Below, piece by piece: positions 52,834 to 60,053 of a DNA stretch of 64,000 bases. The stretch comes from JAZOTK01 sp045534775 (GTDB lineage: Bacteria; Bacillota; Clostridia; RUG12999): the NCBI GenBank assembly GCA_045534775.1, contig JAZSKI010000008.1, forward strand, positions 6,711-70,710, read 5' to 3'. The position numbers and the translations under genes were made by a program. How positions within the stretch are numbered: position 1 is the first letter of the stretch; each line of letters begins with the position of its first letter. A model generated the notes under the pieces. That model was not told the DNA's origin and did not search any database. It worked only from the letters and a program-made list of their open reading frames with translations.

Positions 52834-53553
52834 GAGGTTAATAAAATTTACAATGAAGATTGTATTACATATATGAAAACATTACCAGAAAATTGTATAG
52901 ACTTGATTATTGCAGATCCACCCTATTATGGCATCTTAAAAGAAGACTGGGACAACCAATGGAAAACAGAAGAGGAGTATTTGCAATGGTGCGAGGAATG
53001 GACTGTAGAATGTAGTCGTGTTTTAAAATCTGATGGAAGTTTTTATATTTGGGGATGTTTCGGAGAGAATAACTTGGTTTTTGCCAAGTATGCTTTAATT
53101 GCTAATAAGTATTTTGATTTTAAAAATTGGATTAACTGGCGAAAAGAATACGGATTTCGAGGCAAGACAAATTTTTCATACAAAAAAGAAGAATTGCTTT
53201 ATTTTGTTAAAAATAAAACCAACTATAAGTTTAACTATTTCGATATTAAAGAACCAGCTACTCGAAGTGGAGCAAAAGAGGGCGATACAAGAGTGCCATC
53301 TAATATATGGGAGTTTAAATACAATAATGTTAGCAAAGAAAGAGTCAAAGGGTTTCCGTGTCAAAAACCTCTTGCAAGTGCTGAGAGAATAATCAAGGCA
53401 AGCAGCAACGAAGGAGATTTAGTTTATATTCCATTTGCTGGTAGCGGAACGGAAATAGTGGGGTGTATAAATACAAATAGGAATTATATTGCAACCGAAA
53501 TCAACAAGGAATATATTGATAAAATTATTTGTTGCCGAATGGATGTAAGATAG
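52822..53553 (+). CDS. Phage DNA methyltransferase (N6-adenine/N4-cytosine type), second
   Basis: About 240 residues. Motif IV is IIADPPYYG (DPPY); the C-terminal FAGSGTEIVG is the SAM-binding motif I, the beta-group arrangement again. GTG 52822 overlaps the strong ribosome site; the well-spaced codon is AUC 52831, giving xEVNKIYNEDC, where homologues begin with Met. No restriction endonuclease is adjacent, so self-protection against host restriction or regulation is likelier than an R-M system. Confidence 0.88.
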   Translation: MRYIEVNKIYNEDCITYMKTLPENCIDLIIADPPYYGILKEDWDNQWKTEEEYLQWCEEWTVECSRVLKSDGSFYIWGCFGENNLVFAKYALIANKYFDFKNWINWRKEYGFRGKTNFSYKKEELLYFVKNKTNYKFNYFDIKEPATRSGAKEGDTRVPSNIWEFKYNNVSKERVKGFPCQKPLASAERIIKASSNEGDLVYIPFAGSGTEIVGCINTNRNYIATEINKEYIDKIICCRMDVR

Positions 53554-53587
53554 AATACACATTTCATGGTGGAAATTGAGGTGAAAT

Positions 53588-53905
53588 ATGAGGATAAGAG
53601 TTTGGAATTACGGTCAATCAATAGTAATTGAGGACGATAAAAAGAATGAAATTTTATCTTGGTTCTTTCAAAATGAGAAGCAATCAACTCTTTTTGTTCT
53701 GATAGAGACAAAAAACAAACCTGTGTGGAAAACCTACAATATAAATTACAATTATCATAATGATACATTTTATATTAACAATATAAGTGCTGAAGGTGAA
53801 GAAGAGAGATATGTATTTGTTGAAAAAGATGAAAATGTATTGAACTATTTTATGATTGATACGGACGAGATAATGGATTATAAGGAGAGTGTCTTTGATG
53901 AGTAA
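53588..53905 (+). CDS. Element protein, unknown
   Basis: 105 residues, acidic, predicted mixed alpha/beta; no family recognised. Good GAGGTGAAAT ribosome site before ATG. It overlaps the next gene by 8 bp. Confidence 0.65.
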   Translation: MRIRVWNYGQSIVIEDDKKNEILSWFFQNEKQSTLFVLIETKNKPVWKTYNINYNYHNDTFYINNISAEGEEERYVFVEKDENVLNYFMIDTDEIMDYKESVFDE

Positions 53906-54197
53906 ATTCAATTTTACTGGGTTACTTGCGGTAGTCAAAGCATTACATACAACAGCTACAAAAGACGACACCAAAGCAGTAATTATATCCGACAAAGTTA
54001 AAAATGACACAACTATTGAGTTTAAGAATGGGAGTTATCTTAAGGTGTTGACACCAAAGGGAGAATGTGCGAGAGGTAATCGCTCTAAAATCATATATCC
54101 TTTATGTAATAACGATGGTACTGTTAATTACTACTTTGACCAAGAGATGCTTGATGAAGTTTTGGCTCCATTCTGTAATAAGGAGGGCAACGAATGA
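53898..54197 (+). CDS. Element protein, unknown
   Basis: 99 residues, no family recognised. ATG 53898 follows AAGGAGAGTG; GTG 53889 is an unlikely longer start. Overlaps the next gene by 4 bp, so these small genes are translationally coupled. Confidence 0.65.
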   Translation: MSKFNFTGLLAVVKALHTTATKDDTKAVIISDKVKNDTTIEFKNGSYLKVLTPKGECARGNRSKIIYPLCNNDGTVNYYFDQEMLDEVLAPFCNKEGNE

Positions 54198-54559
54198 GTT
54201 ATGATGTTTCATTTAAAGTAAAAGTCGAAGGGCTTGAAGACACGTATGTAGATGTGGGCGAATGCGATGCAAATATAACATGGAATGTAAGAGAAATGAT
54301 TGTAAAGTCTACCGGACTTGAATGGAAGAATGAGCAAAACAATGGTCTCTGCAAAGATGTAATTCCTTATATTGCGAATGGCTATGCCGAGTTGACTAAA
54401 CATCCAGAGAAATACAAACAGTACGAAGCGAAGAATGGTTGGGGAACTGTTCAAGGATGCAAGAAGTTTTTTGCACAGATTATTCACGACTGGAATGCGT
54501 TTTGTGAAGATTATTGTACGGGCGAACTTGCAGACGTAACATATTTTTGGATTGAGTGA
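54194..54559 (+). CDS. Conserved-looking element protein, unknown
   Basis: 121 residues. The text SYDVSFKVKVEG...ITWNVREMI...STGLEW...NGWGTVQGC resembles a family I recall from clostridial phages, without known function. Ribosome site AGGAGGGC. It is followed 9 bp later by the next small gene. Confidence 0.65.
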   Translation: MSYDVSFKVKVEGLEDTYVDVGECDANITWNVREMIVKSTGLEWKNEQNNGLCKDVIPYIANGYAELTKHPEKYKQYEAKNGWGTVQGCKKFFAQIIHDWNAFCEDYCTGELADVTYFWIE

Positions 54560-54568
54560 GGTGGGTAA

Positions 54569-54889
54569 ATGGAAAATACAAAGAGTGTTGGCGAAGCTTT
54601 TAAGATTCTATTAGACCGATTAAGAAAGACGGATTTGACTCCAAAACAAACTGAGCGTCCTGAAGGATATGGTTGTTTAGAATGTAAACACTACCAAAGA
54701 AGAGAGGTTTACAACCAGCAGTGGGGAATGTTTCAGTTTGGTCAGTTTAAATGCAAAAAGCAACCTGACAGAAATATGATGTTTCATGAAAATCATTATT
54801 ATGATAAATCAAAAGGTGAGTGTCCGTACTTTGAACGAGGCGAAAATGAATTGATTTATATGACTGAAAAAGAGAAGAGGCAATATTAA
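54569..54889 (+). CDS. Cys-containing element protein
   Basis: 106 residues. GCLECKHYQ, FKCKKQP and GECPYF suggest a four-Cys zinc or iron site of the kind seen in small phage proteins. Function unknown. Ribosome site GAGGTGGG. Confidence 0.65.
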   Translation: MENTKSVGEAFKILLDRLRKTDLTPKQTERPEGYGCLECKHYQRREVYNQQWGMFQFGQFKCKKQPDRNMMFHENHYYDKSKGECPYFERGENELIYMTEKEKRQY

Positions 54890-54946
54890 TACATATAGAA
54901 TTTCTCTTTTATCGAGAAATTTATGGAGAATAATTAGGTAGAGGTG

Positions 54947-55120
54947 ATGAAAATTTATAAATGGTATGCATTTTGGGTTTTACTTATTATGTTCATAGTA
55001 AGCGTTATAGTAGTGGTTTTGAGTATAATTAGCGACGACGATAAGGCGTTAATTATAGGTTCTGGGCTATCAGGAATTTTCGGTGCTTCTACCTTAATTT
55101 ATTGGCTAACAGAACTTTAA
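54947..55120 (+). CDS. Small two-helix membrane protein
   Basis: 57 residues: MKIYKWYAF then a strongly hydrophobic helix (about 9-29), a DDDK turn and a second helix (about 35-55). Possibly superinfection exclusion or holin-like, but without evidence. ATG 54947 is only 2 bases from GAGG; the codon 8 bases from it is AUU (54953), another possible non-standard start. Confidence 0.55.
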   Translation: MKIYKWYAFWVLLIMFIVSVIVVVLSIISDDDKALIIGSGLSGIFGASTLIYWLTEL

Positions 55121-55140
55121 TATTTTAGAAGGAGGATGAG

Positions 55141-55182
55141 TTGAGCGCTCACAAAATTGCAATTTCTCCTAAAGAATATTGA
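55141..55182 (+). CDS. 13-residue leader peptide ahead of the Mom-like gene
   Basis: GGAGGATGAG then TTG opens a frame of 13 codons ending KEY and TGA. The stop overlaps the TTG start of the next gene as TTGA, the UUG equivalent of the ATGA coupling junction. The next gene has no ribosome site of its own. Confidence 0.4.
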   Translation: MSAHKIAISPKEY

Positions 55183-55721
55183 TTGAATTAAGACAGGCGA
55201 AGAAATCTGATAAGGATGTGCAGTATTTAATGTCTATCCACTACTCACATCCAAAAGGATTTGTGGGGAGACAACTGATTTACAAAGTATTTGACAATGA
55301 AGAATTTGTTGGAGTAATCGTTGGTGGCAGTGCTACGTTACATCTACCGGGACGAAATGAGTTTTTCGGAGACAAGTATTACATAAATGGAATTATAAAC
55401 AATAACTTTTTTCATCTCATAGATAATCACGGCGATAAAAATCTTGGCACAAAAGTCTTAGCCAAGTGGCGAAAACAAGTGATTACAGATTGGGAAGAAA
55501 GATACAAAGATAAAGTGATTGGTTTTGAAAGCCTTGTGGAACTACCAAGAACGGGAGCGATGTACAAAGCTGATAACTGGACTGAGGTAGGAGTTACAAA
55601 AGGGTTTACTTGCAGACGAGTTCCGGGCAAAGAAACAGGAGTTTTTACAGGTGGGAAGCGAGTTTGGAATACAAATCCTGATGAATTAAAACCCAAATTG
55701 GTATTTTGCAAGAAAATCTAA
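55179..55721 (+). CDS. Mom-like / GNAT-fold protein, possible DNA-modification enzyme
   Basis: 180 residues. The order FVGVIVGGSATLHL, then ...DNHGDKNLGTKVLAKW, then FESLVELPRTGAMYKADNWTEVGVTKGFTCRR resembles Mom-type and related phage GNAT proteins, whose C-terminal YxAxnW..vG.T block is conserved. Mu Mom converts adenine to a carbamoylmethyl-type derivative, protecting phage DNA. With two methyltransferases nearby a DNA-modification role is attractive, but the family call is from memory of motifs only. TTG 55179 depends on coupling to the leader peptide. Confidence 0.6.
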   Translation: MIELRQAKKSDKDVQYLMSIHYSHPKGFVGRQLIYKVFDNEEFVGVIVGGSATLHLPGRNEFFGDKYYINGIINNNFFHLIDNHGDKNLGTKVLAKWRKQVITDWEERYKDKVIGFESLVELPRTGAMYKADNWTEVGVTKGFTCRRVPGKETGVFTGGKRVWNTNPDELKPKLVFCKKI

Positions 55722-55736
55722 AAACTACGATTCCAG

Positions 55737-55753
55737 AAATGGCTTAAATAGGG
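55737..55753 (+). repeat. 17-bp direct repeat, copy 1
   Basis: AAATGGCTTAAATAGGG, identical to 62996-63012 about 7.3 kb away; the next bases are also similar. This copy is in a short intergenic gap. Confidence 0.6.
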
Positions 55754-55804
55754 CGTTTCAGAGCCTAAAAATCACGATGAAATTTGAGTTTTAAGGAGAT
55801 TTTA

Positions 55805-56038
55805 ATGAATATTACAATTCGAGAGCGAGAGACGGCAGAACTCAATCCTTGCGATTGTGGGGAATATCCAAAGTTTTTTCAACGAGATATTCACTATACA
55901 GACCTGTGGCTTGAGTGTCCAAAGTGTAAAAAGAGAACCGTAAACACAGGCGGATATCACTATGCCAGTGAAATACCATTGTATATAGCAAAGAAAAATG
56001 CAGTAATTGCTTGGAATAAAGGAGAATTTGCAAATTGA
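55805..56038 (+). CDS. Lar-like (restriction alleviation) family protein
   Basis: 77 residues. LNPCDCGEYPKF then LECPKCKKRTVNTG and KNAVIAWNKGEF reproduce the Lar pattern: CxCG, CxxC and the AI..WN end. Lar of Rac prophage relieves restriction by modulating type I R-M; many phages carry relatives with unknown role. ATG 55805 follows AAGGAGATT. Confidence 0.8.
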   Translation: MNITIRERETAELNPCDCGEYPKFFQRDIHYTDLWLECPKCKKRTVNTGGYHYASEIPLYIAKKNAVIAWNKGEFAN

Positions 56039-56274
56039 CAATAACAAGAAAACGATGGGTGATTATTAAAGATGACAAAATCTTTTGTGGTTTGGCTCAA
56101 AATTATAGATTTAAACCCATAGATGATATTGGAGACACTGCCATCAAAACCTATACAAGTAAAAAGAAAGCAGAATCTTCTTTTGAAAGTAGTTGGTCTG
56201 GTGGTGAAGAATTATTAAAAACAGGACAAGCAAAAGCAATAGAAATTGTCGAAAGTTTAATTTCTGTTGAATAA
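56035..56274 (+). CDS. Small element protein, unknown
   Basis: 79 residues, basic, starting TTG 56035 with AAGGAGAATT upstream and overlapping the Lar-like gene by 4 bp. No family recognised. Confidence 0.6.
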   Translation: MTITRKRWVIIKDDKIFCGLAQNYRFKPIDDIGDTAIKTYTSKKKAESSFESSWSGGEELLKTGQAKAIEIVESLISVE

Positions 56275-56442
56275 AAAAGAGAGAATATATAAATAGAAGG
56301 TGCTACGGTTTAGACTCCTCCAAACACGTGTGGAAATGAGGGGAATGTAGGCGTGCCGAAGCTAAGTGTAAGTAGGCTTAAAAATGCAGTTTGAAAATCG
56401 AGCAGTAGTTAAATGGAGTTTGATGAACAGCCTTCTTCAAAT

Positions 56443-56503
56443 GGGATAGTAACTCAGTTGGCAAGAGGAAATTGTGTCGTCGGTTCGAGTCCGACCTATC
56501 CCA
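56443..56503 (+). ncRNA. tRNA-like element without anticodon arm
   Basis: Acceptor stem GGGATAG / CTATCCC (7 perfect bp), TA, a D-arm CTC-AGTTGGCAA-GAG, then only about 10 bases where 23 are expected, then a perfect T-arm GTCGG-TTCGAGT-CCGAC and discriminator A. No CCA is encoded. The anticodon stem-loop is absent, so it cannot decode. Confidence 0.7.
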
Positions 56504-56506
56504 AAC

Positions 56507-56625
56507 GATTATTAATGGAACGTGCCAAGACATTGATAAGCACAATGCTATCATAGATAGTTATGCAAACAACGAAAACGGGCACAGATAAGTGTAAAGC
56601 AGGTCTGTATGCCACATTAATAATC
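56507..56625 (+). ncRNA. Long-range hairpin domain
   Basis: GATTATTAATG at 56507 pairs perfectly with CATTAATAATC at 56615. Inside, GTGCC (56522) pairs with GGCAC (56581), and the enclosed part can form GATA/TATC-type stems. No promoter or T-run is obvious. Confidence 0.55.
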
Positions 56626-56650
56626 AAAATTTTTATAAGGAGATGATAAT

Positions 56651-56863
56651 TTGTCTTATTTGGACAAGGACGATCAACCTTGCATTTATTGTGAAAACAT
56701 TTCTATGATATTTATGGAAGATAGCATGCATCCATCGTGTATTGCAGGTAGATGTTGGATGTGCCAAACGGCGTCGGGATGTGATTGCGAAGATTTTGAA
56801 CAGGTTAGTACGGAAGAACAACAGAGGCGGTTATTATACGGCTTTGAAGCTGAAGATATATAA
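56651..56863 (+). CDS. Cys-rich element protein
   Basis: 70 residues with about seven Cys (CIYCEN, CIAGRCWMC, CDCEDF), likely metal-binding. Start TTG 56651 after AAGGAGATGATAAT. Function unknown. Confidence 0.65.
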   Translation: MSYLDKDDQPCIYCENISMIFMEDSMHPSCIAGRCWMCQTASGCDCEDFEQVSTEEQQRRLLYGFEAEDI

Positions 56864-56874
56864 CCAGATAAAAC

Positions 56875-56893
56875 CACGCTTCTATCAAGCGTG
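56875..56893 (+). promoter_or_regulatory. Small hairpin in the gap
   Basis: Stem CACGCTT / AAGCGTG with a 5-base loop, directly before the next gene's ribosome site; no T-run. Confidence 0.4.
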
Positions 56894-56908
56894 AGAAAGG
56901 AGATTTTT

Positions 56909-57331
56909 ATGAAAAGCATATTTAGAAGAAAAGAGATTGAAAAAATATACGAAATAGATAATTATAAATATTTTCTGCTCAAAGAAGATGATTATGATTC
57001 TATAAATATGTCTATTCGGCATGGTGACATTGTATCTGATAAAACCATCGGGGAGTATGATGTTGAAATGCCACTATTGGAAGTGGGCGACGAATTCTTG
57101 TTATCTGATATTCAAGAGGCTGTAAAAATTAAAAGCAAGATGCGTAGCAGTGACGACTCGAACACTTATTATGTCATGGATAAGTTAGTAAATACAGAAA
57201 ATACAATAAGAACAAAAGCTGAGTGCGATATGGTTATGAAAGATTTTAAAGAAATAAAAGACAAATATAGTAATTATATGAAGAAATACAAATATAAGCA
57301 CAGATTTTTCAACAAAAAGTGCTCAGAATAA
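56909..57331 (+). CDS. Element protein, unknown
   Basis: 140 residues, charged and predicted mostly helical in its C-terminal third (KDFKEIKDKYSNYMKKY). ATG 56909 follows AAAGGAGATT. No family recognised. Confidence 0.65.
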   Translation: MKSIFRRKEIEKIYEIDNYKYFLLKEDDYDSINMSIRHGDIVSDKTIGEYDVEMPLLEVGDEFLLSDIQEAVKIKSKMRSSDDSNTYYVMDKLVNTENTIRTKAECDMVMKDFKEIKDKYSNYMKKYKYKHRFFNKKCSE

Positions 57332-57365
57332 CCCAATAGAACAAGTCTTTTAACTGGAGGTAGAT

Positions 57366-57695
57366 ATGATAACAAAAAGAGAATTTTGTGAAGTAATAAG
57401 CAAGTTGAAACAAAACGACGATTTTCTTAACGACCTCTGTGATGTGTTTAGAAAACACCAAAGAGAAGACCAAGTTTATTCAACCGGACTTGAGGATGTA
57501 GTTGTAAATCTATTGGAACTAATCTTTGATGATAAAGAAAACCAATGGATTGCCTATTGGATATGGGAATGTAATTATGGGGAAACATATGAAGATGGTG
57601 ATGTGACTGAATCGGATGGCACTCCTATTCCGCTAAAAACAGCCAAAGAATTATATAATTTTCTTATAGAAAATATGGAGAGAAAAAATGATTAA
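57366..57695 (+). CDS. Element protein, unknown
   Basis: 109 residues, acidic, helical; contains WIAYWIWECNYG, an aromatic segment of a type common in phage proteins of unknown role. Ribosome site GGAGGTAG. Overlaps the next gene by 8 bp. Confidence 0.65.
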   Translation: MITKREFCEVISKLKQNDDFLNDLCDVFRKHQREDQVYSTGLEDVVVNLLELIFDDKENQWIAYWIWECNYGETYEDGDVTESDGTPIPLKTAKELYNFLIENMERKND

Positions 57696-57945
57696 ATACG
57701 AAAATCACTGTTGTGACTGTGCGGTACCGGGATATCCTTGTATGGGTAGTTTTTGTCCCTATATAAATGTGCCTGTATATTACTGCGATTCTTGTAACAA
57801 TGATATATATGCAGAATATGAAATTGATGGTGGACACTATTGCGAGGACTGCACGAAAAAATATTTGAGAGAGACTTTTGATAATTTGACATTATCAGAA
57901 CAGGCAGAATTATTAGAAATTGATATGAAAGGTTTGGAAGGTTAA
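57688..57945 (+). CDS. Zinc-ribbon element protein
   Basis: 85 residues. CCDCAVPGYPC, YYCDSCNN and HYCEDCTKK give two paired-Cys knuckles, a likely double zinc ribbon. One base separates it from the next gene. Function unknown; small zinc proteins often bridge nucleic acids or inhibit host proteins. Confidence 0.65.
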   Translation: MIKYENHCCDCAVPGYPCMGSFCPYINVPVYYCDSCNNDIYAEYEIDGGHYCEDCTKKYLRETFDNLTLSEQAELLEIDMKGLEG

Positions 57946-57946
57946 T

Positions 57947-58273
57947 ATGAGTGAAGAAATATGCGTTTCGTGCGAAGCGCCAATTGCAACTGAAAGTGGA
58001 ATATTATGTAACAAATGCATGGAAGTTGAACCGAGGTTTGATACGATTAAAATTACTGTATTTTTAAATAGGATTGTTGACGTTCAAGATTTTATTAGTT
58101 TGGTTTCAAAATGCGATGACGATGTAACAATTGGTTCAGGTAGATTTGCAGTGAATGCGAAATCTATAATGGGGATTTTTAGTCTCGACCTATCTAAGCC
58201 CTTAAAAGTAGAGTTTTACGGAAATATCCCCTATGAAGTTAAAGAAGGTATGAAAAAATTTATTGTAAATTGA
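57947..58273 (+). CDS. Zinc-knuckle plus HPr-like domain protein
   Basis: 108 residues. The N-terminal CVSCEAPI...CNKC knuckle (about 6-24) is followed by an HPr-fold segment: SGRFAVNAKSIMGIFSLDLSKPL (about 64-86) matches the second half of HPr-family proteins. The phosphorylatable His of true HPr is not seen, so it cannot act as a PTS carrier; the fold may have been recruited for another role. It lies 1 bp after the zinc-ribbon gene. Confidence 0.65.
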   Translation: MSEEICVSCEAPIATESGILCNKCMEVEPRFDTIKITVFLNRIVDVQDFISLVSKCDDDVTIGSGRFAVNAKSIMGIFSLDLSKPLKVEFYGNIPYEVKEGMKKFIVN

Positions 58274-58287
58274 GGTGATGGATACTG
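58272..58287 (+). promoter_or_regulatory. Ribosome binding site facing AUA/CUG codons
   Basis: GAGGTGA upstream of AUA 58282 (6 bases) and CUG 58285 (9 bases). In frame there is no ATG, GTG or TTG between the upstream stop and 58402. Confidence 0.6.
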
Positions 58288-58905
58288 AAAACAATATTTA
58301 ATTTTATTGCAGATGATTGGAAGAGGGTAAAAAACCATTGTCGGACAACGGATAACAAAGACTTTACTGAAAATGATGCGACAGATACTTTCAAAAAGAA
58401 ATTGCTGATTTCAGAACATTCTCCAATAAGACTTTTAGAGTTTGATTGGTCGTGGAAATCAATTTATTATTGGCTTAGTACGGAGTGGTCAAGACATAAA
58501 TTCGAGAAATTTATAAGTAGCCAAAGAAATGATAGGTTAGTTGATGATACACCAAGAGGGAAGAAACCGCAGGATGCCTTAGTAAATTTTGATGGCTATG
58601 CCAATATGCAAAACCTAATAGATGCTTGGAGAAAAAGATTGTGTCGAGCAGCAACAGATGAAGCGAGAGAATTAGCCGAAGATTTCAAGGAAGAACTACA
58701 TAAAACACACCCTTTAGAATCTGATGTTCTTGTTCCAAACTGTATATATAGAGCAGGGTGTCCTGAGTTTCATTGTTGTAGTTATATAGGCAAGTTTGTA
58801 AAATGGGCAAAAGACAACAGCAAAGACATTCCTTGGTTAGATATTCAGGGAAGATACGACTTATATAATGAGTATTTTTATAGTACAAGGGAGGAAAATA
58901 ATTGA
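58285..58905 (+). CDS. ThyX-like (FAD-dependent thymidylate synthase fold) phage protein
   Basis: About 206 residues. ISEHSPIRLLEF (about 41) corresponds to the ThyX xEHxxF segment, and RHKFEKFISSQRNDR (about 72-86) to its RHRxxSxxxxSxR flavin/dUMP motif. ThyX makes dTMP from dUMP with FADH2 and methylene-THF. The region before the first normal start (TTG 58402) is coding and resembles the N-terminus of phage ThyX-like proteins, so initiation is placed at CUG 58285 (or AUA 58282). The 4-bp overlap with the kinase gene fits a nucleotide-synthesis module. Confidence 0.65.
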   Translation: MKTIFNFIADDWKRVKNHCRTTDNKDFTENDATDTFKKKLLISEHSPIRLLEFDWSWKSIYYWLSTEWSRHKFEKFISSQRNDRLVDDTPRGKKPQDALVNFDGYANMQNLIDAWRKRLCRAATDEARELAEDFKEELHKTHPLESDVLVPNCIYRAGCPEFHCCSYIGKFVKWAKDNSKDIPWLDIQGRYDLYNEYFYSTREENN

Positions 58906-59456
58906 AAAAAGTATATGTTACTAATGGAAGTGCCGAGAATGGCAAAGATAGTTTCGCCGATTTTGTAGGCAAATATATATCTACATACAAATATTCATCA
59001 ATAGACCTTGTGAAAGAAATGTTTGAGGTTGTTGGGGTAAGCAAAAAAGAAAAGACCGAAAAGAAACGTAGGTTGTGGAGCGATGGAAAAGACTTGCTAA
59101 CCGAATACGATGACATTCCATTTAAAGATGTCACATCAATTGTTACTGATTTCAAAAACAACAAGATAGAAGCCGAGGTTTTGCTTATCGATATTAGAGA
59201 GCCTGAAGAAATTGCTCGTGCCGTAGAGACATTTGGAGCAGAAACAATTCTTGTTCGTAATCCTAATGCTATAAAAATTGAGAGCAACCATGCAGACCGA
59301 GATGTTGAAAATTATGAATATGATTACATAATTGAGAACGATGGCACACTTGAACAGTTAGAAAAAGTGGCTAAATTCTTTGTAAGAGAGATAATCTGTT
59401 GGTCTGAAATTCCCGGACATGAAAAACCGCTTGTTTTGACTTGTAGCAAGTATTAG
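58902..59456 (+). CDS. Phage deoxynucleoside monophosphate kinase-like protein
   Basis: 184 residues. The P-loop variant VTNGSAENGKDSFADF (about 5-20) and the C-terminal NHADRDVENYEYDYIIENDG are typical of phage dNMP kinases of the P-loop kinase superfamily, which phosphorylate dNMPs to dNDPs. Start TTG 58902 with GGAGGAAAATAA upstream. Works downstream of the ThyX-like protein. Confidence 0.75.
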   Translation: MKKVYVTNGSAENGKDSFADFVGKYISTYKYSSIDLVKEMFEVVGVSKKEKTEKKRRLWSDGKDLLTEYDDIPFKDVTSIVTDFKNNKIEAEVLLIDIREPEEIARAVETFGAETILVRNPNAIKIESNHADRDVENYEYDYIIENDGTLEQLEKVAKFFVREIICWSEIPGHEKPLVLTCSKY

Positions 59457-59466
59457 GAGGAACAGT

Positions 59467-59907
59467 ATGAACAATACATATCAAATATACACCTGTGGCG
59501 GTATGGGTAAATTCGGCAAAGAGAATTTCGATAAAGGCAATGCTTGGAGAAGATATTGTAAACAGGCATTGGAGACCTGCGAGTGTGATTACAAGGTAAA
59601 TGTCATAAACCCTAATGATTATTTTAATTTTGTTGATGAACCACCACAGTATCAATCGCAGTTAGAGGTAATGAATCTCGATATGCATAAACTTCGCAAT
59701 TCTGATTTGGTTATTGCAAACTTCAATGACATGTACTCCTTGGGAAGTATGGCTGAGTTAGCAATAGCACACGAAAGAAGAATTCCGGTTATCGGTCTTG
59801 ATATAGATGAGCAAGCTCTTCATCCTTGGCAAGTCTGTATGTGTGAACGTATATTTAACAACATAGACGAAATGCTTGATTATATTCAAGACTTTTATCT
59901 AAGGTAA
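59467..59907 (+). CDS. Nucleoside 2-deoxyribosyltransferase-like protein
   Basis: 146 residues. YTCGGMGKFGKEN at the start and SDLVIANFNDMYSLGSMAELAIAHERRIPVIGLD (about 80-113) match the nucleoside 2-deoxyribosyltransferase-like fold, with the catalytic Glu in MAEL. It would exchange bases on deoxynucleosides or cleave nucleotides in salvage. Good AGGAGGAAC ribosome site. Confidence 0.78.
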   Translation: MNNTYQIYTCGGMGKFGKENFDKGNAWRRYCKQALETCECDYKVNVINPNDYFNFVDEPPQYQSQLEVMNLDMHKLRNSDLVIANFNDMYSLGSMAELAIAHERRIPVIGLDIDEQALHPWQVCMCERIFNNIDEMLDYIQDFYLR

Positions 59908-59921
59908 TGGAGAATAATATT

Positions 59922-59987
59922 ATGGAAGCAAAATTCAACTTTGATGATTTCTATAACAAGCTAACAGATGTAGAGATTGGAATTTAG
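59922..59987 (+). CDS. Possible 21-residue peptide
   Basis: MEAKFNFDDFYNKL then seven residues; GGAGAATAAT lies upstream. Too short to be certain. A GCGAGAAA/TTTCTCGC hairpin follows before nrdJ. Confidence 0.3.
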   Translation: MEAKFNFDDFYNKLTDVEIGI

Positions 59988-60053
59988 GAGAATGCGAGAA
60001 ATGCGAATTTGTTTCTCGCTTCACTTTTAATAAAACATAGGAGGTAAAATTTA

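Larger units (their letters stand above)
56275..56650 (+). ncRNA. Non-coding, probably structured stretch in the element
   Basis: 376 bases without a credible gene inside an otherwise gene-packed region. It contains a tRNA-like fold (56443-56503) and a long-range stem (56507-56517 with 56615-56625) enclosing a second one. The first 160 bases are moderately G-rich with an ACACGTGT palindrome. It may be one RNA or several. Confidence 0.5.

Noticed and set aside
53099..53392. 97-codon frame inside the second methyltransferase
   Set aside because: Fully contained in another frame of a well-supported gene.
56443..56503. tmRNA end or normal tRNA
   Set aside because: tmRNA has a reduced D-arm and a coding domain, neither seen here; a normal tRNA needs an anticodon arm, which is missing.
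59988..60053. Cobalamin riboswitch before nrdJ
   Set aside because: The leader is only about 65 bases with one simple hairpin; no B12 box.
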